Positions 21,866 through 33,528 of a stretch of 64,000 bases of DNA are shown piece after piece. Within the stretch, counting starts at the first letter, position 1. Each line of letters starts with the position of its first letter. The position numbers and the translations under genes are program-made. Under the pieces are notes generated by a model. That model did no database searches. It was not told where the DNA came from and worked only from the letters and a program-made list of their open reading frames with translations. This stretch comes from Megaleporinus macrocephalus (lineage: Eukaryota; Chordata; Actinopteri; Characiformes; Anostomidae), in NCBI GenBank assembly GCA_021613375.1, contig CM038717.1, forward strand, positions 35,249,327 through 35,313,326. Reading direction: 5' to 3'.

Positions 21866-22010
21866 ATTTTAAGAATGTAACACGTTGTTGGATTTGGCCA
21901 TTACTAAAGTTTCTGTCTTCTCTCTGATGGGTTTTTTGTGTTTTAAAGGTAACCCCCCATATTGAGCAAATGGAATCAACTCCAGACCTTTATATTTAAA
22001 GTTTTATATA

Positions 22011-22456
22011 TACACTACCGCTCAAAAGTTTGGGATCACAGTGAAATGTTCTTGTTTTCAATGGAGTAGCCTTCCTTCTTTAACACAACAATGGACTGAC
22101 GGGTCTCTAAAGAAAGTTGTTTCTTTCTGGTCATTTTGAGTCGGTCAGCAAGCCATCAACTGCTGATGCTTCAGATACTAAACTAACCTAGAATGTTGTG
22201 CTCCCTTTTATGCTCACTTATTAACTTGGATTGGCGGCCGTGCCAGGAGATTTAGACAGAGGACTGAGAATTGCTGATAATAGAACTATATGCAGAATAA
22301 GCTTCTATACAAAAATAGACTTTAAAACAAACATTTTTATTCTTTAAAAATCATCTGATACACTTAAATTAATTTAAAGTGGACAATATTGTTTGTGAAT
22401 TGCATGGAAATGGCATGAAATTAAATTCTAAAGTGATACTAAACTTTTGAGCTGTG

Positions 22457-22461
<5 letters not shown>
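22011..22461. mobile_element. MITE with CACTAC-type inverted repeats
   Basis: Left end ACACTACCGCTCAAAAGTTT then GGGATCAC; right end GTGATACTAAACTTTTGAG then CTGTGGTGTA, forming imperfect terminal inverted repeats of about 28 bp. A second copy in opposite orientation lies at 41124-41660. No transposase remains; probably a non-autonomous Tc1-type element. Confidence 0.85.

Positions 22462-22535
<74 letters not shown>
22462..22535. repeat. (AT)n microsatellite
   Basis: About 74 bases of AT directly abut the MITE end, perhaps grown from its TA target site. Confidence 0.95.
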
Positions 22536-22537
<2 letters not shown>

Positions 22538-22539
22538 AC

Positions 22540-22870
22540 TTTGTGATTCTTATTGTGAGACTGTTGTAAACTTATTATAGCATTATTTTTGAAATACCAT
22601 AAATGTTGCATTACCAGTTCTATCCAGGAGAGGGCACAACCAAATCAGTAAAGACTACACTTTTGTAACATTACTAACTCCACCCATACTTTTTTGGCAC
22701 TGCAGGCTTAGTACCCAACACGAAGAGTAACCAAAATGTCTGAGAGTGGGTTTGTAACTCTACAGTACAGCGCATAAAATGTACAGGATATACTGGAAAC
22801 CACTGAGATAGACAGAACCAAATGTTGTAGGATGAAAAATAATATACCCACTACTCCTTTAGCTTAAACC
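22540..22870. repeat. Duplicated non-coding block, unit B
   Basis: Counterpart of 9340-9740 and 37010-37310 (GTTGCATTACCAGTTCTATC, CTGAGAGTGGGTTTGTAAC). Confidence 0.75.
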
Positions 22871-22919
22871 ATCAGATGTACTATTAAATATTTATTATCA
22901 TTTAGAATTCTATACACTG

Positions 22920-23165
22920 AAGAATATTTACAGTGACAGCGATGATACATTGCAACATGCATCTCCATTTTATTCGTCCTTCACATTTGACAGCTGCTGT
23001 TTACACTGTTTGCTCATTTCATGATGAATGGACCAATAGAAATGCTCCAAAATAGAAATGCTCCAAAATAGCTTGGAAACTGTTCTGATTCCACTGACTT
23101 ACATTAAATATGAAGAGGGGGTTTCATCTCTTCTGTAAAGGTACTATTTTGCAGATAATTTAATG
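22920..23165. repeat. Repeat family R1 copy 3' of start exon B
   Basis: Contains TGATGAATGGACCAATAGAA and an internal 18 bp duplication of AATAGAAATGCTCCAAA. The same duplication, further mutated, is present in the unit C copy (37507-37545), linking units B and C. Confidence 0.7.
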
Positions 23166-23205
23166 ATGTATTGTTTGATATATGACAAATGCAATAAGAC
23201 CTCAC

Positions 23206-23266
23206 CAGGATCAGTTGACCAATTGTACAAAGTTAGACCAGGTATTGCATCCAGATAATAATCCAT
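23206..23266 (-). CDS. f2rl1-like: Receptor B start exon (20 codons, phase-1 end)
   Basis: Acceptor AACAGAG, leader TTCAAC, ATG at 23266-23264, 20 codons plus one base, donor GTGAGG (GT at 23205-23204). Peptide MDYYLDAIPGLTLYNWSTDP, with a possible N-glycosylation site at NWS and no basic residue. The last base G joins TT of the receptor exon to give Val. It lies 2.0 kb upstream of receptor B on the same strand. Confidence 0.65.
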
Positions 23267-23402
23267 GTTGAACTCTGTTCGGATAAATAGTAGATTAAGT
23301 AGATTTGAGGCTCAGAGATTGATCAGCTCCTGTAACTGTATGATACTCTTGGCTGACGATTGTTATGTCTTCAGCAGAGAAGAGAAAGAGAACGTTACTC
23401 AC

Positions 23403-23640
23403 TGTGAAACCTGTTGCTAATGTTGAATAAGTCCGTCATCTCTGAAGCTTTCCAAGTTAAATCCAAAGCTGTGGCTGCCTGAGAGAGTTTATTTAAAATT
23501 TTTCTGCTGCTCGGTAGTAAAGTCTAAAGGTTTATAGCTTCGCCACTGTGCTCATGTGTCGTTTGGCATCACAGACTGTAAAGAGCTGCACACACATTCT
23601 TTGTATGGTGTGTGTGCAGCCCCGCCTGTTTCCAGTTACA
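23403..23640 (-). promoter_or_regulatory. Receptor B promoter and non-coding exon 1
   Basis: TATA-like TTTTAAATAA at 23498-23489 on the minus strand. The non-coding exon ends at 23403 with donor GTGAGT (TTTCACA before it, where other units have TTTCAAG). The upstream conserved blocks and the GC box GGCGGGGC are kept. Confidence 0.55.
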
Positions 23641-24774
23641 GTTCCAGAACTGTTTAAGTCAGAGAGACAGTCAGGGACAGGGAGGAAATGGAAAGAGTGA
23701 GCTTTAAATGAATATGAATGGTGTTTTAATGGAGATCATTAATGGGGATATGATTACCAGTTAAAGCAGTATTTAATCCTTTAATGTATAATCTAAGCAA
23801 ACCCCTTCTAATGCACAGCATGGTTTAAACTTGACCTGTATTCATGATGGTTGCACTCGTCTCGCAGGTATCAATTCCACTCCAGCTCCATATCGTCTGG
23901 TCTGATTGTGTGATTCGGGCTTGTGTACAGCTTTTTGATTGGATGCACGGAGTCTGGAAAACAGCAGATTTATTCAGATTTTTATAGAGAATGAATAGGA
24001 TAGAAAAGTGCACGCCAATCTACTGACCTTATGCTCGACCAACAGACTCTGGTTCACGTACACAGACTCAGGGCAGACGCCTGACCATGTCTTTGTCCCA
24101 TCCCTCTTTTTATCTATTTTCCTATTAAATACCATAGTGAACACATAAAGGTTAATTCTGACCCATGTTGTGAGTTAGAAAGTGGTGATACAGATATGAA
24201 TTTTATTAAAAAAGTAAAAAATTAACACAAAAAAAGGATTTGTGATGATCGAAGCCAAGTTAATTGAGGAATTCATAAAAAAAGCTTGAATGATGAAATA
24301 CATTTATTGCAAAAATACAAAAGTTAAAATCTTTGGAGCCAGGTTGTGCATCAAAGGGTTAAGTGCAAGTTCACGTAACAGTTCCAAGAACACATGTATA
24401 ACAGGAAATTCCACAGAAACCTCAGCAGCAAAATTCATGCCTTAAGTGTTGGCACTCTTTTATATTCATTACAGCTTCCATTCTTTGTAGAAGACCCACA
24501 TTCTCCACAAGAAACATGTCCAAGCTTTAGTCTTTAGTCTTAGAAGCTGGATTAATGAATTATTAAACTACCTGTAATGCAAATCACAGTGTTTTATCTT
24601 AGAGTGAGCCGCTGTGTTGCTACAGTAACCCAGAACGAACAAACTACACACTGACTGTGGAGAAACGTTCACGTTTCTACATTTTTACATTAAAGCAGTA
24701 GCTGTAATTTGGTGGCACCGGCTTGATAACATAGAAAAACTCTTTACATATAACTCCAGGTAGGACATTGTCCA
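23641..24774. other. Upstream flank of receptor B promoter
   Basis: The part to about 24050 matches the unit A and C promoter flanks. The rest includes GAAACATGTCCAAGCTTTAG (matching 39835), and no gene was recognised. Confidence 0.5.
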
Positions 24775-25000
24775 GGTAGGTTCAGCTTCTTACTCACCAG
24801 CTTCTTATTAGTTGTGTCCATTCCACCTTAAATAGTGTTTAATCTACATTGTAGCAGTGGCATTCAGCTTTTTAGTCATCGGCTTCTTATTAGTTTTGTC
24901 TGTTCCACCTTAAATAGTGCCTAATCTACATTGTGGCAGTGGCGTTCAGCTTCTTAGTCACCAGCTGAATTATCTTGTTCCTCCTTAAACGGTGCAGCAG
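24775..25000. repeat. Remnant of the 82-bp minisatellite, unit B
   Basis: About three units (TTGTCTGTTCCACCTTAAAT, CAGCTTCTTAGTCACCAGC). Confidence 0.85.
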
Positions 25001-26142
25001 TTATTATGAAGCCTAAGGCAACATATTTATGAAACTCTGGCCTAATTTAAGGTGGAATGGGAAGATGCAGGTCCAGACAGATGCGTGCTGTAGGGATCAC
25101 TGTGGATACGGTCCAGAAGGTTTATCCACGGATCTCAAACTAAGACCTCATTTGAGACTACTGTTGATACAATGCTTAAGTTTAGATTTTATTACTGAGG
25201 TTAAGGTTAGATTAAGGTTTGGGTACTGAGATTCTATTCACCAGCTTCATGCTCCAATTTTTTTCCGGTCCATCTTAAACTGTGCAGCCTCAGGCACCAT
25301 TAAGGTGGAACGTGAAACCGAAATGGAAGCCAGCGAATAGAAATCTGAGCCTAACTTTCGTCTGTCTTCTTTCATGTTTGGACTTTTACAGTAGAGACTC
25401 ACTCACTGATGGGTTGGCTGATGGATGTGATTGTGTATGTACCAGAGCTCTGCACTGAACTGTCTTTAATGTCTTTGCTTAGTGTCCTGCTGCTCCTGAC
25501 AGCCAACCAGCATCATCACAGTTATGAAAAAGAAAGTAAAGCTACTGAGAGCTTCCGTGCAGCCTGAAGATCTGAACATGGTCTAAAGATCAAAACAGAA
25601 CAACACAGGTCAAATTCAGTTGGACATTATGGCCAACGGTTTAATCGTGAGAACTCATCATGTCTCAGTATTAACGTATTTGTTTACAAGCGGATCTTGA
25701 CTGCTCCAATATGGTGGACGTGTAGACGTAATAACTAAATGAGATTGAGTACAACAAGCAAGGCTGCATCTGTATATGTATATCTATGGTCTTTGGCCTA
25801 ACCTCAGCTGGGCCCGATGCCTCTGTCTCATGTGCCTGGAAGCCCATTTATTATTGAATATTAATGAAATAAGAATAAACAGTTTCTTGGTACAGACTCT
25901 GATTACTTTCTCTCGCACTGTAACACACTCACATACTCGCTGCTAGAACACAGACAGAATCAGCCGGAGCTGCAAACTAAACAAACCTGAAAGATTTAAT
26001 CTGTTTAAAACAGTAACAAACACAACCTTCTTTATTCTACAACCTGCTGTGTGAGTCTGACACTGTAAGCTATCCTTTCTTTTAGTTTTGTATGCATAAC
26101 TGTTAACTTAGTTATGAAGTTGAGTCACTCAGTTCTAAACCA
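25001..26142. other. Non-coding, no gene recognised
   Basis: Begins with sequence shared with 15660-16000, then unique AT-rich DNA. No exon with convincing splice sites was seen. Confidence 0.4.

Positions 26143-26224
<82 letters not shown>
26143..26224. repeat. (AT)n microsatellite
   Basis: About 82 bases of AT repeat. Confidence 0.95.
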
Positions 26225-26227
<3 letters not shown>

Positions 26228-26859
26228 CAGATATATCTCTACATAAAACTATATACATTCAGTTTCTGTTCCACCTTAAACGGTGCAGGAGTGAGCATAT
26301 CTGAAATGGTCCACTTGTTTACTCATTCACTGATCACTATATAGACCAGGGGTATTTAGTTAGAATTCCTCAGGTCATGGTCCGGACCCTCATCATTTCT
26401 AACGTGTGTTCTGATTCAGTAGTGTATCCTGTTTACTGTAGTAGCCTAGTATCAGCATCTTATACCATCAGCTACTGAAACACCATGTTAGAATTCAGAC
26501 TCAAGAGGTGTTATACGATCCATTTTCAAGGTTTATTTACTCAGAGCAGTCAATAATAATTAACAAAAACAGTCCAGAGGCTCGCTAGCGCAAGGGGTCC
26601 AGGAGTTATGAGAGCAGTGGGCTTGGTGCAGGCAGAGATGCAGTACTGGGAGCAGCCTGGTTGGAATACAGGACCGTGGGTGTAGACTCGACGCCTCGCT
26701 GGATCACCACTGGGTCTCCAGGCTGTGCATGGGGAACCTGAGCAGTACTTCGCGTCCTACAGATAGAAGAGAGAGGAACCAGCCCTGTGTGGATAATTCG
26801 AACAGTGATTAAATAGCTCCTCGCCGTGGTCTCACAGCTCCTCCGGTGGCTGCTTCAAG
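26225..26859. other. Non-coding, no gene recognised
   Basis: Mostly unique sequence. The stretch 26510-26830 (TTTACTCAGAGCAGTCAATA; CCACTGGGTCTCCAGGCTG) could be part of a mobile element but was not identified. Confidence 0.35.
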
Positions 26860-27127
26860 GAGTAAAGCTTCGGGAGTAAAGATTCCAGTCTGCCAATGTT
26901 TTTGCAATAATCTTTAAATCTACATTAAGGAAAATAATTGGCCGATATGATTAACATCCTAGTGGATCTGGTTTTAAAAGGAAGCTGAAGCCAGGTCCCA
27001 TGTCTCAGGTATTTTTTTCCAGCATCAAGGACAGTCATAAGAATGCGATTTATCTCAGGTCAAAAACCCCTTTAGAATTCTAGGGGGTAGCTGTTCTGTC
27101 CTGGGGATTTTCCAGAAGGCATGGACA

Positions 27128-27211
<84 letters not shown>

Positions 27212-27340
27212 TGGTTACTGGTTTAATTTTTGGTACTTTAATTACTTGGGACATTCTTGTGTACAAGACTAGCCGTTCCTCTTCTGTTGGGATCAAAGAA
27301 GGAAAACTAAATTTTACCAACCCGATCTCTCTTCAGTTTT
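26860..27340 (-). mobile_element. L1-like LINE fragment with internal (AT)n
   Basis: The minus strand repeats pieces of the element at 18-19 kb, including SMPSGKSPGQNSYPLEF near 27120-27070 and the block before it (AAGATTCCAGTCTGCCAATG on plus). An (AT)n tract of 81 bases (27130-27210) splits it. Confidence 0.75.
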
Positions 27341-28465
27341 ATATGTTCTGTATTTGACAATTGTGTTTCCTGTAATAAAGCAAAGGACATATTTTCTTTC
27401 TTTAAACATATCAGAATCTTTTTTCCTTTTAATCATGTGTTCTATACCCTTAATCTTCCAGGATACAAAGTTAAGTGAACTCATTACGTATTAATAGTCG
27501 TTGTAAATAGGAGCAGAGTTTAACTTAACATGAATAGTTATTGTTTACATTATTGTTTACATTTGTTACTTGCAGCTTGCACTTTATGGCTGCTGCTCTT
27601 CATACTTACACATAAATGCACACGTAACTTTTACTTTATATTTTTTAACTACTTTTTTAATACTTTTGTTTACTTCAACTTTATGTATATAATATTATTA
27701 CTATATTATTATTATAGTATAATATTATTATAATTTATATTTTGTATATATTTTTATTAGTTCTTTTTTTGTTATCTTTATCTATTGGTGAATGGAGGAA
27801 CACACACACACCCTCATGCATGCACTCACATTTCCAATCATCGCTGTCCTTATAGTCTGTCTATGCACTGCATTCAGTGTGTGGTATTGAACGTAACACC
27901 CGTACACACCTTACCTCTGCCAGCCTCCGAAGCCAGCACTTAGCGGGCTTTCCCACAGTCCAGTAGCACCGTCTCTCCACAGCCGTCTTCCCTGGCGTCC
28001 TGGAGGCCACTGGACTCACTGATCCACCTGAACATCAGCCCTTCGTCGCCTAAGCACCCCCCCTAATGTCTATCCCTCATGGGGCTCCAAGCAGTAAGGT
28101 TTTAGGCCTTCGGACTTCCTGTTTATGCTCGTGCCCTGCAGCAAGCTTCCCTCTGGTGTCTGGCGGCTTGCATTGACTTAATGGACTAAGCACATTACTT
28201 TAAACAGTGTCCATACGCTCCCCCTGAAATGGGGCGAGTGGTTAACTCCTCACAGGGATCCTTTACTGCCATGCTCAGGAGCTACCCAAAGGAATAACCC
28301 CTTTTGTTGAATTGTCCAAACAGGACCTAGCAGCTGCTTCAGACCACCAGACCAACCCGCTTCCTAAGACTGTTCCGACCTCCAGCTAGCCTGCTCTCCC
28401 AGGGTTACCACGCCTGGCTGCCTGGTTTCACTCCTTATTTCACATTTCTTTCCTGTTGTGTTTAT
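27341..28465. other. Non-coding, no gene recognised
   Basis: AT-rich to 27780. The moderately GC-rich stretch 27840-28450 has no supported open frame; it may be the flank or an inserted piece of an unrecognised element. Confidence 0.35.
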
Positions 28466-29440
28466 AAATAAAGTTCAAGTTCAAGTTTCAGGTTTCAAGT
28501 TTATTTGTCATTTGCACATCATGTCAGGACATAACATGCATTGAAATGCTTGGGGTGAGGCTCAGATAAAACTCAGATAAAACTCTACAGCAGGGCAGCA
28601 TTATATATGAAAAACAGTGCAAACATACAATAAATAGACAATATTAAAGTAAAAATAAGCTAAAAATATACATATAGTTATAACTGAAATATATAAAGGA
28701 CTATACAATACACAAGATAAAAACATAGGATATACAGGGGGACATCTGTGAGAAATTTTGCATAGGCAGGTTCTAAGTAGATATATCTATATCTATTTAA
28801 AGTGACTTAGTGATATTGTCCATAGCAGCGATAGCAGAATAAATAATATAAAGTGTATAATGTGCAGTGGTCGAGTGAACGGTATTGGGGTCTTTCAGCC
28901 TCACAGTTTGTTCAGGAACCTGACAGCCTGTGGGTAGAAGCTGTTCGGTAGGCATGTTGTTTTGGCCTGGATGCTGCGGAATCTCCTGCCTGATGGCAGT
29001 ATGGTGAACAGGCCGTGTGCTGGGTGACCACTGTCTGACCTGATCTTCTGGATTTTTCCTCAGGCAGCGGGACTGGTAGATGCCCTGTAAGGCTGGTAGT
29101 TTGTTCCTCAGGCAGTGGGACTGATAGATGTCCTGTAAGGCTGGTAGTTTGTTGCCTGTGATGTATTCTGCTGTCCTCACCACTCCTTTTAGGGCCTTGC
29201 GGTCGCAGGCAGTGCAGCTGCCGTACCAGACAGTGATGCAGCCCGTTAGGATGCTCTCTATAGTGCATCTATAGGAGCTGGTGAGGACATCAGGAGGCAG
29301 TCCAAACTTCCTGAGCCTGCACAGGAAGAAGAGACGCTGACGGGCAGATCTCACAATCGTGTTAGTGTGGAGGGACCAGGTGAGGTCATCAGAGAGGTGA
29401 ACGGCATGTGTATCCATACACAAAGCCATGTGTATGGATC
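28466..29440 (-). mobile_element. Non-LTR retrotransposon, 3' end with reverse-transcriptase tail
   Basis: The minus-strand open frame 28797-29429 gives 210 residues matching the carboxyl part of fish LINE polyproteins: VHLSDDLTWSLHTN, RLFFLCRLRKFGLP, ESILTGCITVWYGSC, RKALKGVVRTAEYITG. The 3' untranslated part ends in short CTTGAA-type repeats near 28470-28490. The frame contains a tandem duplication of about 54 bp (NKLPALQDIYQSHCLR then NKLPALQGIYQSRCLR). The element is 5'-truncated. Confidence 0.85.
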
Positions 29441-29886
29441 GAAATAACCTGCCTGAGTCTACTGATTTGTTACAGTAAGATACTGAAAAAAATTTTTTTT
29501 TTTTAGCAATTTCAGTAGATCTCCCCTATTTACTGAACCATCACATTAGTGATTTGTGTAGATACAGGGGGAACAGAGTTCCATAACATTGGACCAGACT
29601 CACTGAAAGCGCATTCATTATACGTTACGCTGGACATAATTTGGTGCATGGAACAGAAAATTAATCAGGAGACGAATCATTTCTAGATTCAACATCTAAG
29701 AGTAGTGTTTTGAATTGTATGTGGTTTTGAAACGGGAGCCAGTGCAGGTGTTAGGAGTTCCCATGATCTGGTGTGTGTTAGAACTCTTACCGCTGAGTTC
29801 TGTTCATGTTGGAGCTTCTTTAGCGTACCAGCATGGGGCACAGCTAGAGCTGAGTTACAGTACTCCAGTCAGGCTGTAGTAAAGGC
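29441..29886. repeat. Block shared with unit B 3' flank
   Basis: 29555-29886 matches 19390-19646 (CAGGGGGAACAGAGTTCCAT; CCAGTGCAGGTGTTAGGAG). It is followed by a precise insertion at 29887. Confidence 0.7.
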
Positions 29887-30197
29887 TGTCACGGTGTAGC
29901 TGGAGCGAGGAAAGGCAGTTGCGGACACAATTGCGAAATGTAGTTTAAACACGGATTTAATTTAAACAAACAGACAGACGGAGTACACCACAACAACATC
30001 AGTAACAACAGTAACAATGAGCGACAAAGACAGACTGCAAACACAGGGTATATATACAGAGAGTAACAAGAGGGAACAGGTGACACAACTCAGGACCGAA
30101 GGAAAACAGGTGTGACGGGCGGGGCCAGGGAGCACGTGACAAAACAGAAACACATGGACGGGACGTAAACAAGGGCACATGGACGGGAGGCATGACA
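29887..30197. mobile_element. Solo-LTR-like insertion with 5-bp target duplication
   Basis: A 311 bp segment starts TGTCACGG and ends CATGACA, so it has TG..CA ends inside a TGTCA/TGACA palindrome. It is flanked by AAGGC on both sides (29882-29886 and 30198-30202). Unit B has the empty site with a single AAGGC at about 19641. A solo LTR fits best; a short MITE is the alternative. It carries a (GGCGGGGC) box and no coding sequence. Confidence 0.75.
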
Positions 30198-30264
30198 AAG
30201 GCATGGAAAAGGCTTTCAATCAAATGTGTTTTCGAAGGAACTTACGTGAGAGAGATTAAAACAA

Positions 30265-30570
30265 GGGCTGATATGATTGGCTTACAACTGAGGAGCTCTG
30301 ATATCATTAGCTTACAACCTGTAAGGTCCGCTATTGTTGGTTTGAAACTGAGGAGCTCAGATATGATTCGCTTACTACCAGTGAGGTCTTATTTGATTGG
30401 TTTGCAACCTATGACGGCTGGTATGATTGGCTTACAACCGATGAGCTCTGATATGATTGGCTTACTACACACAAGGTCTGATATGATTGGTTTACAACCT
30501 ACAAGGTCTGATATAATTGGCTTACTACATACAAGGTCTGATATGATTGGTTTATAACCTACATATACCA
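30265..30570. repeat. 30-bp minisatellite 3' of receptor C
   Basis: About ten units of the type TCTGATATGATTGGTTTACA plus ACCTACAAGG. The first units match those 3' of receptor B in order and the later ones are extra, so the array has expanded since the duplication. Confidence 0.9.
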
Positions 30571-30769
30571 ACATAACAACCAACATATACAGCATATGCG
30601 CCCCAGTAAATTGTATATAGTGATGGGTTTGTTCTGTGCCATTTATTAATTTAAGCAGTCAACATATTTTGATGGCCAATGAGCATAGTTCAGAAAATAT
30701 GGAAACATTTTCCACATAGGATTCAGCGGAATTATTTAGGCATGCATTGTTTGATGAAATCAGACTGTT

Positions 30770-31863
30770 CTACTTAGGTCTTGTAATTAGAGAACGCTCC
30801 AACTGCTGATGAGCTGAAAATGTGTGAGTTGAAGGTGCTGTGGGGGTTTCAGTGGAGGACTTGCCAGATCTGAAGAAAACCCTGCATTCACTACGACACA
30901 TCAGCATGTTCTTCACATGTTCTCTGAACTCCTCTGAAATAAAATAATACACAAGTGGGTCCAGGCAGCTATTCAGACTTCCCAGACACAGCGTAACAAT
31001 GTAGAATGCATAGACACCATTCTTAAATCCTGCATCCAACATAGAGTAATGGATGATCAGGATGATGTTACTGGGAGTGAAGCACAGCAGGAACATCACC
31101 AGTACAGTGATCATGAGGATTATAGCTTTCTTTTTCTTTTTACTGCTGCCGACACCCTTTATGGACCTGCTGAGGGAGCGGAAGGTCAGCAGGTATGCTA
31201 TTATACAGACCACACAGGGAACTACATATCCCACAATGCCCATGGTCAGGAAATATCCAGCAGGAAAATGTGCCTGTTGGGAGCAAGTGATGTCATGGCA
31301 GGTGGTTATGTTGTTGAGATTGAGGACTTTAACTGTCTGGTCATACAGGTAGAGCGGTACGGTGATGAGCCAGACTACAATCCACACACAAGCAGAGACG
31401 CAGACCGTTACCTGGTTATTCAGTTTATGAGAATGGGGGTGCGCGATGGCCCAGTAGCGCTGAACACTGATGCATGCTATGAAGATAGTGGAGCAGTACA
31501 TATTACCATAGAAGAACCCCACTAGCACTTTACACAGTGGCTCCCCGAAGATCCAGTCATTGCCGTTGAAGTGGTAAGCGATCTTCAGTGGGAGCCAAAC
31601 GATGAAGAGCAGGTCAGCCAGTGCTAGATTGGCCATTAGGATGGACGCTGGAAGCTTATTCTTCGTCCTAAAGAGGAACACCCATACGGCAATGGCGTTG
31701 GTGGGCAGCCCCACAATGAAGATGATGATGTAGATGAGAGGGAGGAAGACTGTGGTGAGGTTGCTGTTTAGAACTCGCATGGAAATGCCGCTGATGATCA
31801 CACCATGTTCATTCTCGCTCTCTGGATCAAATTCATCCCCAAAAAGTACAAAAGTGTTATTAT
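30770..31863 (-). CDS. f2rl1-like: PAR2-like G-protein-coupled receptor C, main exon
   Basis: Intact paralog. Acceptor ACTACAG (AG at 31865-31864), then two bases completing the junction codon and 363 codons to TAG at 30770. With its start exon (37668-37728) it gives 384 residues. All PAR landmarks are present (VQRYW, NITTCHD, CFTPSN, DPLVYY, SLITRPK). The exodomain part reads NNTFVLFGDEFDPE then SENEHG and ISGISMR. Joined to its start exon, there is no Lys or Arg until the Arg of SMRVLN at the edge of helix 1. Differences from A and B cluster in the exodomain, in loop 3 (HYSMLDAGFKNG) and in the tail (FREHVKNM). The GTG at 31801 is internal. Confidence 0.9.
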
Positions 31864-31924
31864 CTGTAGTGAGAGAAAGAAGATTCAGTGAAAGGTCTTA
31901 TATTTCTGCAAACAGTTTAGCATA

Positions 31925-32060
31925 TCGTTGCTGTCCGAACAATGATGGAGAGCCCAAAAAATTTAATCACTTTTACTGCAGGTCAATGGAACCAGAGTCT
32001 TCTAAGCTGTTTTAGAGCATTTCTATTGATCTATTTATCATGACATTTCACACAACATAT
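31925..32060. repeat. Repeat family R1 copy 5' of receptor C
   Basis: Same position as the A and B copies (TCAATGGAACCAGAGTCTTC, AGAGCATTTCTATTGAT), with an internal deletion. Confidence 0.55.
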
Positions 32061-32289
32061 TGGGCAGCTATCCTATTTGAATGATGTAGAAAAAAAAAAT
32101 AGACAAAAATTCAAATACACTATATAATAAACGATGGTAACACAGGACATGTTTTATAATTATTATAATATATTATAATATTTTAACGAAGTGGAAGCAG
32201 TTGGGACTGACAGCAACCACTTAAATGACAGAGCAGGGTCAGTGGATGCTGAGGTGTATAGTGTGCAGAGGTCATCTACTTTCTGCAGA

Positions 32290-32530
32290 GTCAATCGTCG
32301 GGGCAGTCGCGGGCTAAAGGTTAGGGATCTGGAAGGTTGCCGGTCTTATCCCCAGGACCAGCAGGCCATGACTGAACGGGCGCCATGGATAGGGCTGCCC
32401 ACCACTCCGGGCGTGTGTGCTCACTGCCCCCCTAAATTGTGTATATGTGGGTGTTTCCCTGCACAGATGGGTTAAATGCGGAGGACAAATTCCACTGTGT
32501 GCAAACACGTGGCTAATTCTAATCTAATAC
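32290..32530 (+). mobile_element. tRNA-derived SINE inside the Tc1 element (unit C)
   Basis: Same family and same insertion site as the unit B SINE. Carries CCCAGGACCAGCAGGCCATG, GGATAGGGCTGCCCACC, GGGTTAAATGCGGAGGAC. The GAGCAAGGCACC block is deleted in this copy. Confidence 0.8.
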
Positions 32531-32884
32531 TAATACAAAATCGCTACACACCTCCAAACTTCATGTGGCCTTCAGATCATCTCAAGAACGGAGCGTACAG
32601 AGCTTCATGGATGGGTTTCCATGGCCGAGCAGCTGCATCCAAGCCTTACATCACCAAGCGCAATGCAAAGCGACGGATGCAGTGGTGTAAAGCACGCCGT
32701 CGGTGTAAAGCACTCTACTCTAGAGTCCAGTAGTGTTCTCTGGAGTGACGAATCACGCTTCTCTGTCCAGCAATCCGAGTCTGGGTTTGGTGGTTGCCAG
32801 TAGATAGTACTTGTCTGACTGCATTGTGCAGAGTGTAAAGTTTGGTGGAGGGGGGATTATGGTGTGGGGTTGTTTTGCAGGAAG

Positions 32885-33009
32885 TGGGCTCGGCCCCTTA
32901 GTTCCAGTGAAAGGAATTCTTAATGCTTTAGCAGACCAAGAGACAATTTTATGCTTACAACTTTGTGGGGACAGTTTGGGGACGGCCCCTTCTTGTTTCA
33001 ACATGACTG
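32885..33009 (+). repeat. 125-bp direct repeat, left copy
   Basis: A Tc1 transposase-derived segment from TGGGCTCGG to AACATGACTG, base-for-base identical by eye to 33529-33653. The two copies flank the inserted receptor fragment. Confidence 0.9.
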
Positions 33010-33528
33010 ATGAGCTGAAAATGTGTGAGTTGAAGGTGCTGTGGGGGTTTCAGTGGAGGACTTGCCAGATCTGAAGAAAACCCTGCATTCACTACGACAC
33101 ATCAGCATGTTCTTCACATGTTCTCTGAACTCCTCTGAAATAAAATAATACACAAGTGGGTCCAGGCAGCTGTTCAGACTTCCCAGACACAGTGTAACAA
33201 TGTAGAATGCATAGACACCATTCTTAAATCCTGCATCCAACATAGAGTAATGGACGATCAGGATGATGTTACTGGGAGTGAAGCACAGCAGGAACATCAC
33301 CAGTACAGTGATCATGAGGATTATAGCTTTCTTTTTCTTCTTACTGCTGCCAACACCCTTTATGGACCTGCTGAGGGAGCGGAAGGTCAGCAGGTATGCT
33401 ATTATACAGACCACACAGGGAACTACATATCCCACAATGCCCATGGTCAGGAAATATCCAGCAAAATGTGTCTGTTGGGAGCGAGTGATGTCATGGCAGG
33501 TGGTTATGTTGTTGAGATTAAGGACTTT
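33010..33528 (-). pseudogene. f2rl1-like: Truncated fifth PAR2-like receptor fragment (E)
   Basis: A 519 bp minus-strand piece of a receptor gene, from KVLNLNNITTCHD in loop 2 through helices 5-7 (FTPSN, DPLVYY) into the tail (THTFSAHQ), without helices 1-4 and without the last residues. It is closest to receptor C, sharing SRSIKGVGSS, HYSMLDAGFKNG and FREHVKNM, but lacks one codon (HFAGYF for HFPAGYF). The surrounding Tc1 sequence happens to stay open, giving a chimeric frame of 222 codons (32998-33666) whose first and last parts are antisense transposase. It cannot make a seven-helix receptor. Confidence 0.9.

Noticed and set aside
22369..22611. Open frames with long alternating Ile/Tyr (also at 26114, 27072, 27121)
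   Set aside because: They are translations of (AT)n tracts.
30192..30595. Open frames on both strands of the 30-bp minisatellite as a repeat protein
   Set aside because: The 30 bp period keeps any stop-free frame open. No start, splice or homology support, and arrays differ between units.
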